Source of the DNA: Prochlorococcus sp. AG-402-C09
GTDB lineage: Bacteria; Cyanobacteriota; Cyanobacteriia; PCC-6307; Cyanobiaceae
Assembly (NCBI GenBank): GCA_003279565.1
Contig: QCHN01000005.1
Coordinates: 62,001-126,000 of the forward strand
Length of the DNA: 64,000 nucleotides
Direction of reading: 5' to 3'
The notes beneath the pieces were generated by a model. That model was not told the origin of the DNA and did no database searches. It saw only the letters and a program-made list of their open reading frames with translations. Numbering within the stretch: the stretch's first letter is position 1; every line of letters starts with the position of its first letter. Below are positions 47,331 to 56,226 of this stretch, piece by piece. The position numbers and the translations under genes are program-made.

Positions 47331-48479
47331 TTATTTATTACTTTTTGGTTCAAAGGGTAATCTATCGGAATCAGATATTACTTCTGAAGTAACAGAGATT
47401 GAGGGGTTATCCTGCTGTTTAAGTTGATCATCAAGTATTTTTTGTAGATTATCTGGTAGGGATTCTCTGCTAAGCAGAAATGTTTGTAATCCTTGGAATA
47501 TATTTGCAATGACCATATAGAGTAAAACACCAGCTGGCAAAGGGAAGAATAAAAACATACCAGTAATCATTACTGGTGTTATTTTATTTGCAGTTGATTG
47601 TTGTTTATTTACAGGCATTCCCCTTCCAGAGAGTACCTGAGAAATAACGAGTGTTAATCCGAAACCTGCTACTAGAATTGCAATATCCCAATGGATTGAA
47701 CCATCTACATAAAAGCCAACATTTCCTAAAGCTTTTATAAATAAGAATCCGCTTTTAGCGGCTAAACCAGGGATCTTCGCTTCGACAGTAGCATCACCAG
47801 GACTTAGTGCATTTACTATCCCATCAGAAGATACTTTTACAATGTCTTCGCCTTTTGTGACTTTCCAAGAAGGAGAAAATTTTGATCCGCTTTCATATTT
47901 CTTCAACTCGTTGACATATGAATCTCCGTTCAAAGTTTGCAAATTAATTTTAACTGAGTCACCTGAACCAATTTTTGTGCCACCTGGAAGAGCTGCAATA
48001 ACAGGGAAATGATTCTTCTCAGTAATAAATATAGAATGTTTGGCTGTTTTGAAAGGTTTGGGCTCTACAGCAGCTATTTGGTCTGATGGCAGAACTTTGA
48101 TGTTAACAAGATATGGAACATCAGCAAAAGGTGAACCTCTCAAAGTTGCGAATAATGCAAACAAGATAGGCATTTGGACTAAAAGGGGAAGGCAGCCAGC
48201 TAGTGGACTTCCGAATTCACCCATTAATTTCCCTAATTCTTCCTGTTGCTTTTGAGGATTGCTTGCGTAGCGGCTTTTGATCTCAGCTTGTCTTTTTTGC
48301 ATGACAGGTTGAGCTATTTTCATCCTTCTTGCGCTTCTAATGGATCCAGCGCTAAGAGGGAAAAGTGCTAAGCGAATAACTATGGTTAATGCGACAATCG
48401 CTAGTCCATAACTTGGAACTAATCCGTAGAAAAAATCTAGGATCGGGATAAGTAGATTGTCTGAGATGTACCCGATCAC
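47331..48479 (-). CDS. yidC: Membrane protein insertase YidC/Oxa1
   Basis: 382 residues. Residues ~1-30 include the first helix [20 protein letters not shown]-like region, then [17 protein letters not shown] and [14 protein letters not shown] with the conserved positive cytosolic loop, [16 protein letters not shown], and C-terminal helices near [21 protein letters not shown] ~100-residue insert (~155-255) with Gly/Lys-rich, Ig-like strands lies between the helices. It inserts thylakoid and plasma membrane proteins. It is in the conserved rpmH-rnpA-PH-yidC order. Confidence 0.97.
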   Translation of the reverse strand: MIGYISDNLLIPILDFFYGLVPSYGLAIVALTIVIRLALFPLSAGSIRSARRMKIAQPVMQKRQAEIKSRYASNPQKQQEELGKLMGEFGSPLAGCLPLLVQMPILFALFATLRGSPFADVPYLVNIKVLPSDQIAAVEPKPFKTAKHSIFITEKNHFPVIAALPGGTKIGSGDSVKINLQTLNGDSYVNELKKYESGSKFSPSWKVTKGEDIVKVSSDGIVNALSPGDATVEAKIPGLAAKSGFLFIKALGNVGFYVDGSIHWDIAILVAGFGLTLVISQVLSGRGMPVNKQQSTANKITPVMITGMFLFFPLPAGVLLYMVIANIFQGLQTFLLSRESLPDNLQKILDDQLKQQDNPSISVTSEVISDSDRLPFEPKSNK

Positions 48480-48563
48480 GGTTTTTAAGAGAGAAAGGTT
48501 GAGGTTGTTAGGCCAGTTTGCCTTAGAGAATGTGTTCTTGTCTCACATATTTGTGAGGGCTCA

Positions 48564-48974
48564 TTAGTTTGAAAAGCCTTGAACATCTTTATCAAGTTTA
48601 TTGGAAGGTGATTTTTTGATTTTTTCAAGGATGTAAGATTCTGTTTCTCGGAAGTTTGGGAGTGATCTCATTTCAAGGCGAGCTCCGTCTTTAAGGACTA
48701 AAACCATATCTCCGTAAGATCCTAAACCTCTTGGTATGGCTCTGATTTCAGTTATTTGACTATACACAACTTGAGTTTTATCTCTACCTAGCCAGCCACC
48801 AGTAACAGATATTCTACGAGTCGTTATTTTGTATCTAACCCACAAGGCTCTAACTAAAGCTCCGAAAGTAAAGGGTAGACCTATAAGTGTTATGCCAGCC
48901 AATAAGTTGATGATTAGGTCGCTACTGGCAGGACCACCTTCGTAAAAAATGTCTTCGTTTGGACTAATTGTCAT
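48564..48974 (-). CDS. Bacterial PH-domain membrane protein
   Basis: 136 residues. Two hydrophobic stretches form a hairpin at ~22-48 (LIINLLAGITLIGLPFTFGAL), then RYKITTRRISVTGGWLGRD and VVYSQITEIRAIPRGLGSYGD are the typical bPH2 strand pattern, ending in a short acidic/basic tail. The role is unknown; position next to rnpA and yidC is conserved in cyanobacteria. Its start overlaps the rnpA stop by 4 bp, so the two are translationally coupled. Confidence 0.88.
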   Translation of the reverse strand: MTISPNEDIFYEGGPASSDLIINLLAGITLIGLPFTFGALVRALWVRYKITTRRISVTGGWLGRDKTQVVYSQITEIRAIPRGLGSYGDMVLVLKDGARLEMRSLPNFRETESYILEKIKKSPSNKLDKDVQGFSN

Positions 48975-49357
48975 TTTGTTAATCCAGCCTTAATAAGTAG
49001 TTTGTCACATTCTTTAAGCAAATTGCTATTGGAATTTTTCATACAAGAGGGTTTCAAGGAAATAAAAGCCCAAACCTCTTTTTCAATAATCATTTTAGAA
49101 AGTCTATAAGACAAATGATGGTGGAATAACCGTCGAAGCTTATTTCTAGTAACTGATTTTTTACTTACTTTATTGCTTATGGATATTGCACATTTTACAG
49201 AGGGCTTGGTCTGTGAGTTATTTCCTGTTAAATGCAGTTTTGTGTTTGGATTTATAACTCTAAGAACCATTGAGGGGCTGTAGAACCTTGAGCCCTCTTT
49301 ATATATAAAGTCAAAACATTTATGACCTTTGAGTCTCATGTGTTTTGGCAAAACCAT
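48971..49357 (-). CDS. rnpA: Ribonuclease P protein component
   Basis: 128 residues. LPKHMRLKGHKCFDFIYKEG is the start and SVTRNKLRRLFHHHL is the RNR motif that binds RNase P RNA; a central basic patch and AISISNKVSKKSVTRNK are normal for the family. It helps RNase P process tRNA 5' ends. It lies between rpmH and the PH-domain gene, with a 4-bp overlap to the latter. Confidence 0.97.
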   Translation of the reverse strand: MVLPKHMRLKGHKCFDFIYKEGSRFYSPSMVLRVINPNTKLHLTGNNSQTKPSVKCAISISNKVSKKSVTRNKLRRLFHHHLSYRLSKMIIEKEVWAFISLKPSCMKNSNSNLLKECDKLLIKAGLTK

Positions 49358-49406
49358 TAGAAGAAACTTTCCTTAGTAAGTATCTTTATTTATGAATAGT
49401 TTATTT

Positions 49407-49544
49407 TTAGACAGTTAAACGAGCTCTACCTCGCTTCCTTCGAGTTCTTAAAACTCTCCGTCCAGTATGAGATCTCATTCTCACTCTAAATCCAGAAACT
49501 CTTTTTCTTTTTCTACTAGTTCCTCCAAAGGTCCTTTTTGTCAT
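49407..49544 (-). CDS. rpmH: Large ribosomal subunit protein bL34 (L34)
   Basis: 45 residues read from the minus strand: [20 protein letters not shown], then [20 protein letters not shown] and ARLTV. This is the highly basic L34 sequence with the usual GF..RM.T..GR..L..RR.KGR pattern. It sits 49 bp upstream of rnpA, as in most bacteria, and is below the length seen by usual gene finding. Confidence 0.97.
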   Translation of the reverse strand: MTKRTFGGTSRKRKRVSGFRVRMRSHTGRRVLRTRRKRGRARLTV

Positions 49545-49592
49545 TTCTATTTATGCTCGTATTGGATTAGATATTAATGTTAATTTATCAGT

Positions 49593-50168
49593 TCACTGTA
49601 CGTCTATGTTCCAAGTCCCTAAATATGTTGAGATGTCGATTTCTCCAACATTCTGAGAAAAAGCCTGGAATTGAAACATTCCTCTTTTTCTTGGATTGAA
49701 AATCTTCATTACCACTGCGTAAGAATCTTTGTTTAATGGTATTGGTTTCTCTGGGGAGATATCAATAGAAGTTTGGTTCTCATTTATTTTTATTTCAGAT
49801 GGAACATTTTCTAGACATCTAGTTCTTGAAGTATATGAACCAACATTTACTTTGCATAAACTTAATTTCTCAGGTTTGATTTTCGCTTCAAAATAATCAG
49901 GGACTCTAAGAGTCAATTTGCTGATATCAGCTTTTCTTTCTTTACCTCTAAGAAAAAAGTAATAAGTTGCTCTATCAAGTCTTTCTGATGAGGATTGAAG
50001 GTATCTAAGCTTTTTATAACCTTCCTCTGGGTACCATTGGTATTCAAAAAAACCTGGAGACGCAAAAGATTTTGGAGCTAAGTTAAAAGCTTCTGCACTA
50101 AACAAAACTGCTGAGAATCCAATAAAACAAACTGTTTTTACAATTGGCAAAGATTGCTTTTTGAACAT
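49593..50168 (-). CDS. DUF2808 family exported protein
   Basis: 191 residues. An N-terminal signal sequence (residues ~8-28, VCFIGFSAVLFSAEAF) is followed by PGFFEYQWYPEEGYKKLRYL and SSERLDRATYYFFLRGKERK, the recognisable DUF2808 pattern, and a C-terminal FNPRKRGMFQFQAFS. The family is common in cyanobacteria and has no firm function. It probably sits in the periplasm or lumen. Two cysteines (in LCKVN and TRCLE) may pair. Confidence 0.85.
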   Translation of the reverse strand: MFKKQSLPIVKTVCFIGFSAVLFSAEAFNLAPKSFASPGFFEYQWYPEEGYKKLRYLQSSSERLDRATYYFFLRGKERKADISKLTLRVPDYFEAKIKPEKLSLCKVNVGSYTSRTRCLENVPSEIKINENQTSIDISPEKPIPLNKDSYAVVMKIFNPRKRGMFQFQAFSQNVGEIDISTYLGTWNIDVQ

Positions 50169-50268
50169 GACTTATTTTGGTTGAAAGATATTTATCACTT
50201 GAATATTATTCAAGTGTATTTATGTAAACCTATTTAAATATAGGTCGTTGTTGGAAAAAAAACTGGAT

Positions 50269-50646
50269 TTATCGGTCTGGGCGCAAATTTTTTGCTTTAC
50301 CTAGATAAGGGTTTTGAGGTGTTTGCTCATTTGGTAGAGAAACGTAAGCGAGAAGACGAATACATTTTGACAAGTCGTCTTTAACAAACATTTGTTGGCA
50401 GTCTAAAAGGGCGATTTTTTCCCAACCTGCTTTTCTTCTAGCAATAGAGGCGGGGAAACAAGCATCTAAGTCTTTGGTTACGGAGAAAGTAACAGAAATA
50501 ATTTGATCTGGGATCAAATTATTTCTGGAGACTAATTCAACTAGCAATTCCTCTACTGCATAAGTAATTGACTCGACAGAATTGTGTTCAGAAGTTGTTG
50601 CACCCCTCAATGCAGATAGGTAATTGAATTCATTTTGAAGATTCAT
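50269..50646 (-). CDS. aroH: Chorismate mutase, AroH type
   Basis: 125 residues. RGATTSEHNSVESITYAVEEL is the start with the N-terminal Arg, VTFSVTKDLDACFPASIAR and LLDCQQM hold the active-site acid and cysteine region, and CIRLLAYVSLP then PYLGKAKNLRPD the C-terminal Arg/Tyr region. It turns chorismate into prephenate. The length fits the class. The sppA gene stop is 3 bp upstream, so they form a transcription unit. Confidence 0.94.
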   Translation of the reverse strand: MNLQNEFNYLSALRGATTSEHNSVESITYAVEELLVELVSRNNLIPDQIISVTFSVTKDLDACFPASIARRKAGWEKIALLDCQQMFVKDDLSKCIRLLAYVSLPNEQTPQNPYLGKAKNLRPDR

Positions 50647-50649
50647 AGC

Positions 50650-51459
50650 TTATGGCTTGTATAGCCAAAGAATTTGCCCATTCCCCTCCAACTCTAGATT
50701 TAATGAGTTCAGAAGATTATGAATTAATTTTCCTCCCGGTAAAAAACCTAATAATTTCTTTTTGGTTTTACCAAAGGTAATTGGCTTTGTTTTTTCATCT
50801 AGGTTCGCAATTTTTATTGCAAGCAATTTTGCATCATTTTCATCACCAATTTCATCCACGAGGCCAAATTCTTTGGCTTGCTCTCCAGTGAAAACTCTTC
50901 CATCTGCAAAACTTTTAACAACTTCTGTTGTTAAATTTCTTCCTTTAGAAACTGCTAACACAAATTGTTCATAACTGCTATCAATTAGAGATTGAAGGAG
51001 TGCTCTCTCTTCTTCTGATAAAGAACGATCAGGAGAAAGGATGTCTTTATAAATTCCACTTTTTACAGTCTCAAATTTAATACCAACCTTCTCTAATAGC
51101 TTAGAGAGGTTGTTCCCTCTTAAAATCACACCAATAGAGCCTGTTATTGTTCCTGGGTTTGCAACAATTTTTTCAGCACCTACTCCAATATAAACCCCTC
51201 CAGAGGCTGAGATATTGCCAAAACTAGCTACAACATGACAACCTTTCTCTCTTAGTCTCAATAGAGCACTATGGATTTCTTGGCTATCACCGACTGTTCC
51301 TCCAGGACTATCAATGCGAAGTAGTAGAGCTGGGAACTCTCTCTCCTCAATTTGCTTTAATGCTTTTAGTACATTCTTTCGAGTTTCTGCATTGATAGGA
51401 CCTTCAATACAGATTCGTGCCATCCTTTTTTTGGATTTGCGTCTCAAGGGCCAAATCAT
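50650..51459 (-). CDS. sppA: Signal peptide peptidase SppA (S49 family)
   Basis: 269 residues, the short form. ARICIEGPINAETRKNVLKAL, LRIDSPGGTVGDSQEIH and VVASFGNISASGGVYIG with the catalytic Ser region, TGSIGVILRG and GIYKDILSPDRSLSEEER with the catalytic Lys region are all present. No signal sequence is visible beyond the basic start. It degrades leftover signal peptides at the membrane. It precedes aroH by 3 bp and overlaps upstream space of the divergent EamA transporter. Confidence 0.95.
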   Translation of the reverse strand: MIWPLRRKSKKRMARICIEGPINAETRKNVLKALKQIEEREFPALLLRIDSPGGTVGDSQEIHSALLRLREKGCHVVASFGNISASGGVYIGVGAEKIVANPGTITGSIGVILRGNNLSKLLEKVGIKFETVKSGIYKDILSPDRSLSEEERALLQSLIDSSYEQFVLAVSKGRNLTTEVVKSFADGRVFTGEQAKEFGLVDEIGDENDAKLLAIKIANLDEKTKPITFGKTKKKLLGFLPGGKLIHNLLNSLNLELEGNGQILWLYKP

Positions 51460-51512
51460 TCAAATTATGCATAACTTTATTGATCTTAAAAAGGAGATTG
51501 CTTTCTGACCTT

Positions 51513-52463
51513 ATGTTTGTCATTTGGAATTGGTTTTTGATGATTTTGCCTTTCGCTCTTTGGGGTACCTCAATGGCGGCTATGGCTCCTTTAGTTAAAG
51601 CAGCAGGACCTGAGATTGTTGCCTCACTAAGGCTTTTGCCTGCAGGCCTAGTGGTTTTGGCTACCGTACCTTTTCTGAAGAGGAGTTGGAATATTTCAAA
51701 AGATGATTTGGTGTGGTTTTTAGTATTTACTTTGATTGACGCAACCCTTTTTCAGATTTTTCTAGCCAAAGGTTTAATGGAAACTGGAGCAGGATTGGGT
51801 TCTGTTCTTATCGATTCCCAACCTTTAATGGTTGCTCTATTAGCCAGAATTTTGTTTGGAGATGCAATAAATCCAATTGGATGGATTGGATTAGTTCTTG
51901 GCTTGGTTGGAATAATTTGTCTTGGAGTTCCTACTGAGTTGCTTGGGAATTGGTTTTTACTTGGCAAATTTGAGTCAGGAAATAATTTCTTAAGCCATGG
52001 AGAAGTATGGATGATATGCGCAGCAACCTCAATGGCTTTAGGAACCGTTCTTATTCGATTCGCTTGCAAAAACAGTGATCCTGTTGCCGTAACAGGTTGG
52101 CATATGGTTTTAGGAAGTATTCCTCTTCTCGTTTGGCATGTGTTTGATAAAAATTGGCCATTATTTCCAGATTGGTCTGCTTTTGAATGGACGTTGATGT
52201 CTTACTCAAGTTTGTTTGGTAGCGCACTGGCCTATGGATTGTTCTTTTGGTTTGCAAGTAGTAAAGAATTAACAAGTTTTAGTACCCTTGCATTTTTAAC
52301 ACCAGTTTTCGCTTTGATTACGGGAGGAATTTGGTTGGGAGAGAGACTCTTCATCCTTCAGTGGATTGGAGTGGTTTTAGTTTTAATATCAGTACTATTT
52401 GTAAGTCAGAGGAGAAGATTCTGGGGGAATAAAATTAATAATGAATTAATAGAAGAGGGGTAA
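51513..52463 (+). CDS. EamA/RhaT-type permease (DMT superfamily)
   Basis: About 316 residues with ten hydrophobic helices in two EamA repeats; WNWFLMILPFALWGTSMAAM starts helix 1 and a C-terminal repeat has LTSFSTLAFLTPVFALITG. I choose ATG at 51513 because the longer frame from 51417 would overlap sppA and add a basic, non-helix leader; a TTG at 51498 is another option. The substrate is unknown; DMT proteins carry metabolites or drugs. A glycosyltransferase gene follows 5 bp downstream. Confidence 0.86.
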   Translation: MFVIWNWFLMILPFALWGTSMAAMAPLVKAAGPEIVASLRLLPAGLVVLATVPFLKRSWNISKDDLVWFLVFTLIDATLFQIFLAKGLMETGAGLGSVLIDSQPLMVALLARILFGDAINPIGWIGLVLGLVGIICLGVPTELLGNWFLLGKFESGNNFLSHGEVWMICAATSMALGTVLIRFACKNSDPVAVTGWHMVLGSIPLLVWHVFDKNWPLFPDWSAFEWTLMSYSSLFGSALAYGLFFWFASSKELTSFSTLAFLTPVFALITGGIWLGERLFILQWIGVVLVLISVLFVSQRRRFWGNKINNELIEEG

Positions 52464-52468
52464 TTTAA

Positions 52469-53578
52469 GTGATAAATAAACAATTAAAACTGATTCTTGT
52501 AAGCACACCTATAGGTTATCTAGGCAGTGGCAAAGGTGGAGGAGTTGAACTTACTATTGTTTCTCTTATTAAAGGATTAATTTCATTAGGTCATGAAATT
52601 ATTTTAATTGCACCTAAAGGTTCAAAATTACCCTTTGAAAGTGAATTAGTTGAAATAAGATTAATAGACGGAATTGATCAACCTAGTTGGCAACATCAGA
52701 AGAAAACAGATCCTGTTTTAATTCCCTCTAATAGTGTTTTGCCGAAGTTATGGGAAACTGCGATTGACCTAGCAAACCAATCCGACGCAGTTATTAACTT
52801 TGCCTATGATTGGCTTCCTTTATGGTTAACAAAAATACAAGGAATTAAAATATTTCATTTAATTAGTATGGGTGCAGAATCAATAATAATGAAAGAAATT
52901 ATTAGTCAAATAAGTCAATTATATCCTTTTCAGTTGGCTTTTCATACAGCAAGACAATCACAAGATTATTCTTTAAAAACTGATCCAATTATTGTTGGAA
53001 ATGGGTTTGACATGGAAAACTATTTATTCAATGAAAAAGAGAATGGGCCATTAGGTTGGGCTGGAAGAATTGCACCAGAAAAAGGTTTGGAAGATGCCGT
53101 AAAAGTTGCGAAAGATTTAGATGAAAAATTATTGGTTTGGGGACTTATTGAAGACAAAGAATATGCGTCAGAAATTGAAAATACTTATACAAAAGGAATT
53201 ATTGAGTGGCGAGGCTTTCTTCCGACGAATAAATTTCAGGAGCAATTAGGACGATGCAGAGCTTTGATAAATACCCCTAAATGGAATGAAGCTTACGGTA
53301 ACGTTATCGTTGAAGCGATGGCTTGTGGCGTACCAGTGATTGCATATGATCTTGGAGGACCTGGTGAATTAATCGAAGATGGATTTAATGGTTTTTTAGT
53401 GAACCCCAATGATATTAAAGGTTTGATAAAAGCAACAAAATCAATCTCAGAAATTAAAAGAAGAAATTGTAGGGATTGGTTTGAAAAAAAAGCTACCAAC
53501 AAAGTTTTTGCAGAACGAGTTCTTAACTGGCTTAATAAAGGCTTAGATACAAAAATCTCTGCAGACTTTCAAAATTAA
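52469..53578 (+). CDS. Glycosyltransferase family 4 (GT-B)
   Basis: 369 residues, starting at GTG. YLGSGKGGGVELTIVSLIKGL is the N-terminal acceptor loop, LGWAGRIAPEKGLEDAVK the GRI.PEKG motif, and NEAYGNVIVEAMACGVPVIA the E-x7-E donor site (WNEAYG..V.EAMA.G.P). It would add a sugar from a nucleotide donor to a glycan or small molecule. It follows the EamA transporter by 5 bp. The acceptor is unknown. Confidence 0.93.
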   Translation: MINKQLKLILVSTPIGYLGSGKGGGVELTIVSLIKGLISLGHEIILIAPKGSKLPFESELVEIRLIDGIDQPSWQHQKKTDPVLIPSNSVLPKLWETAIDLANQSDAVINFAYDWLPLWLTKIQGIKIFHLISMGAESIIMKEIISQISQLYPFQLAFHTARQSQDYSLKTDPIIVGNGFDMENYLFNEKENGPLGWAGRIAPEKGLEDAVKVAKDLDEKLLVWGLIEDKEYASEIENTYTKGIIEWRGFLPTNKFQEQLGRCRALINTPKWNEAYGNVIVEAMACGVPVIAYDLGGPGELIEDGFNGFLVNPNDIKGLIKATKSISEIKRRNCRDWFEKKATNKVFAERVLNWLNKGLDTKISADFQN

Positions 53579-53819
53579 TTGAAAAGTTTAAAAAAATCTT
53601 TGACTCAGTTAAATGTTTCAGGTGGACTTAAGAATGAGAAGAGAAGTGGTTTGGAAGTAAGAAATATATTTTATTAAAGTTCTCAGAAACTACTTTTTTA
53701 AGTCTTGATAAAAGATGAACGGAATTTATTGAAAGACTTGTTATATTTAAAAAAAAATTTGTGTTATTTCTAATTTGATAAATACTAGTAATGAAAGATT
53801 TAAAACAAGCGTTCAATTT

Positions 53820-54059
53820 CTATTGAATCGAATTTATTAAATCTTGCTTGCTACATTTCTCTGGGATGATTACAATCCCTAAATCATCCTGCAGCCTCTC
53901 CAGATCAATTACCGAGTCTTCAGTTATTGAGCTTATGACATCCTCAAGACTTGCGCCCATATCATCTGCCATTTCTATCAATATCCGCAAAGTCTCATCT
54001 TTTAAAGAGAGATTTACGTTTATTGAAACGTTTTGATCTGAGCAATTACTTGAGTTCAT
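53820..54059 (-). CDS. Small acidic protein of unknown function
   Basis: 79 residues. It has SLKDETLRILIEMADDMGASLEDVIS, predicted helical and amphipathic (shown in part), and an acidic C-terminal half with few hydrophobics. No known family can be claimed; the pattern recalls small ribbon-helix-helix or antitoxin-like proteins but lacks a clear motif. It lies downstream of flavodoxin on the same strand, past the terminator. Confidence 0.6.
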   Translation of the reverse strand: MNSSNCSDQNVSINVNLSLKDETLRILIEMADDMGASLEDVISSITEDSVIDLERLQDDLGIVIIPEKCSKQDLINSIQ

Positions 54060-54159
54060 AAAGAAAACATTAAGATATTATCGGACCCTTTGGGGCTATT
54101 TTTTAAATAGCTTTAAAAAATGACTTGTTTAGGGATATTCGTAATCTCATCAAAAATGC

Positions 54160-54194
54160 AAAAAAAATCTTCCTAAGTGGTAACTCAGGAAGAT
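54160..54194 (-). terminator. Rho-independent terminator after flavodoxin
   Basis: On the minus strand ATCTTCCT pairs with AGGAAGAT across a loop of about 12 nt and is followed by a run of T. It lies 21 bp after the flavodoxin stop. Confidence 0.88.
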
Positions 54195-54215
54195 CAAAAA
54201 ATTTTTGTTTAAGGC

Positions 54216-54731
54216 TTAAAACATTTCGCCTTTAAGTTTTTCAGCCCATCCTGAAAGCCTTTCATCAGTCATGTCTGATTCGCTGTCTTCGTCAAGAGGT
54301 AATCCACAGAATTCTTCTCCAACTACACTTTTTGATTCATCAAAAGTGTAATCAGATTTTGCTGTGTATCCAACCATTGAAGCGCCTGCTTGCTGGAAGT
54401 ACCTATGAAGTTCTTCCATTGCATCACAATAGTTTTCGGTATAAGTAGAGGAATCACCTAAACCAAAAATTGCGACTTTCTTACCACTGAGATCAAGTTC
54501 TCCAATGTCTTCAAGGATTGAGTCCCAAGCAGTTCCTGATCTCTCAGAGTCAGCACCGGTGTTCCATGTAGGGATTCCACAAATAACCCCATCATGTCCA
54601 GCTAATTCACTAAGGTCATCGACATCTGAAATATCCTTAGGACCTTCAGCAGAGTCAAGTAAGCCGTGAAGCCTTTCCGCTATATCTTCGGTTTTACCTG
54701 TCGTTGTAGCAAAGTAGATTCCTACAGTCAT
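54216..54731 (-). CDS. isiB: Flavodoxin, long-chain
   Basis: 171 residues, starting at the methionine in MTVGIYFATTTGKTEDIAE; the frame is open further upstream but that adds 36 residues without family similarity. The phosphate loop is TTTGKTEDIA, GIPTWNTGADSER the first flavin loop, and LGDSSTYTENYCDAMEEL the second, with the long-chain insertion after it. Flavodoxin replaces ferredoxin as electron carrier when iron is low. It is preceded by 414 bp without a gene that should hold iron-responsive control, and it has its own terminator. Confidence 0.96.
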   Translation of the reverse strand: MTVGIYFATTTGKTEDIAERLHGLLDSAEGPKDISDVDDLSELAGHDGVICGIPTWNTGADSERSGTAWDSILEDIGELDLSGKKVAIFGLGDSSTYTENYCDAMEELHRYFQQAGASMVGYTAKSDYTFDESKSVVGEEFCGLPLDEDSESDMTDERLSGWAEKLKGEMF

Positions 54732-55145
54732 GGAGCAATTTAAAATCAAGAATATTTTAAAGCAGCTTTGCACATTTAGAGTGAATTTGGTTTTTTTTAA
54801 ATTTTCTTGTCTATTGAATATTGATTTTTGATACATCAATAAGTCAATATTTACTGCTCTTCTTTCTAGGAAACTAATTTCTAAGATTGTTTCCGATGTT
54901 AATGATGATTTTAAAATGTAGTGCTCAAAAGGATTTTCAAGGAGAACTCTTCAGAAATACTAGAATAAAAAATTAATTGCTATCTACTTTTAATTAGCTG
55001 AAGAGAAAAAATTTATAAATTAGTAAAAAATAACCTTTTTAAAGATCTTTATCTGAAAACATTTTATTGCTTGTATTAAAGCCAATTGGTCACTTAGAGA
55101 ATTTAAATTTTTGACTAGCTCTATCTTTTTTTCAATTTATATTTT
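54732..55145. other. 414-bp region upstream of flavodoxin
   Basis: It lies between the flavodoxin start and the end of the membrane protein gene at 55146, both on the minus strand. I see no convincing gene, tRNA or strong hairpin; it is AT-rich. It should hold the flavodoxin promoter and possibly a Fur-type operator, but none could be fixed by eye. Confidence 0.4.
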
Positions 55146-55583
55146 TTATAAGTTTGGTCCCATCATTCCAAATCCACTTTGAAGTCCAAAGGAAATTATT
55201 ACAAAAGTACTAATAGCTAAACCAATTAAAACAGAAGTATAAAGCCTATTAACTCCATAACCAGCTTCAACAGGATTGAAATCAGCAACTACAAAAGATT
55301 TTTTACTGTATTTTCCTCTATCGCTGAGACCTATTGCTCCTAAGGCTGTCTGAGGTGTAAGAGTGCCGCCTTCATCATCAAGGAACCAAGGCTTATTAGT
55401 TCCATTTTTTTCAGGAGCTGACTGAGCCTCAGAAGTTATAGGAGAGGTGTTATTAATTCGACTTGAATCTTCCCTGAAAAATCTTGGAAACATATGTGTA
55501 TGCCAGAGACCGATTACCCCAGCCCAAGCAATCATGCTTACGCCAGCTAATCCGAAAAGAATTTCTTTAAAACCGAATTCCAT
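55146..55583 (-). CDS. Two-helix membrane protein of unknown function (photosynthesis neighbourhood)
   Basis: 145 residues. Helix 1 (~8-28) includes LFGLAGVSMIAWAGVIGLW and is directly followed by HTHMFPRFF, a possible metal/pigment or cofactor site (two histidines). A polar loop (~40-105) follows, then helix 2 (~113-137, LYTSVLIGLAISTFVIISFGL) and a glycine/methionine tail. I cannot name a family. It is divergent from the PsbF-like gene (190 bp between starts) and may share a promoter region with it. Confidence 0.7.
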   Translation of the reverse strand: MEFGFKEILFGLAGVSMIAWAGVIGLWHTHMFPRFFREDSSRINNTSPITSEAQSAPEKNGTNKPWFLDDEGGTLTPQTALGAIGLSDRGKYSKKSFVVADFNPVEAGYGVNRLYTSVLIGLAISTFVIISFGLQSGFGMMGPNL

Positions 55584-55773
55584 AAATTAAACCAATTAAT
55601 TTACGCCTTTTAGGGCAATGGCTCCACAATATCAGAAGTAAAGCGAGTCAACTTAGAGAGTTATTAAAGCTTCTAAATTCGCCCCAATTTGTTACAGAAT
55701 TCATAAGGTCAATCAATCAATCAGCCTTTTTGGCTCTCATATGCCAAGATTTATTGGATAAATATATAGATGG

Positions 55774-56067
55774 ATGATCAACCTCAAATTACTCTTGGTA
55801 CTAACACCAGTCATTTTTTCAGTTGCCTTTACTGATTATTGGTTGAGAAGATGGGGAGTATTTGTCTGGGATAATGGTCCTACTATTCAAAACCAGCAGG
55901 TTTGGGAAGATACAGCAATCGTTGCAGATAAAGGTAGACCATCAGATGGATACCCTGTATTTACAGTTAGAACTTTGGCCGTGAATGCATTAGGAATTCC
56001 AACAGTGTTTTTCCTTGGAGCAATCTTTGCTATGCAATTTATCCGCCGTGGTGTAATAAACGCATAA
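55774..56067 (+). CDS. PsbF-like membrane protein lacking the haem-ligand histidine
   Basis: 97 residues. Residues ~5-25 form an additional helix ([14 protein letters not shown]) and [11 protein letters not shown] follows. The C-terminal 37 residues match cytochrome b559 beta (PsbF): [11 protein letters not shown], then NALGIP and [16 protein letters not shown]. In PsbF the residue after LAV is the haem-binding histidine; here it is Asn (AAT). It therefore should not bind haem as PsbF does. The extra N-terminal helix, ~50 residues longer than PsbF, is also unusual. I do not know a named family. It has its own terminator (56084-56117). Confidence 0.8.
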   Translation: MINLKLLLVLTPVIFSVAFTDYWLRRWGVFVWDNGPTIQNQQVWEDTAIVADKGRPSDGYPVFTVRTLAVNALGIPTVFFLGAIFAMQFIRRGVINA

Positions 56068-56083
56068 AATTAGAATCAAAATT

Positions 56084-56117
56084 AAAAAAGGCTTATTTTT
56101 TGATGGGCCTTTTTTTT
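56084..56117 (+). terminator. Rho-independent terminator after the PsbF-like gene
   Basis: AAAAAGGC pairs with GCCTTTTT across a loop of about 14 nt, and the right arm runs into eight T. It begins 16 bp after the stop codon. Confidence 0.75.
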
Positions 56118-56226
56118 ATGGAATAAAAGGATATCTTTAAATTTCTATTGATAATTTTTAAATTATATATTTCTTTAATCAAAAGCAACTTATAAAGCTT
56201 ATAATCTTAAAAGAAAAAAGATTGTC

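Noticed and set aside
51417-51512. EamA transporter starting at 51417
   Set aside because: The added leader is basic, overlaps sppA and does not fit the family; 51513 is preferred.
53579-53819. Small frame on the minus strand between the GT4 gene and the acidic small protein
   Set aside because: Its translation is low-complexity and has no start context; the 241-bp gap looks non-coding.
54216-54839. Flavodoxin starting at 54839
   Set aside because: The extra 36 residues have no flavodoxin likeness; MTVGIYFATT at 54731 is the normal start.
55949-56064. Authentic psbF
   Set aside because: The haem-ligand His is Asn and the protein carries a ~50-residue N-terminal extension with a helix.
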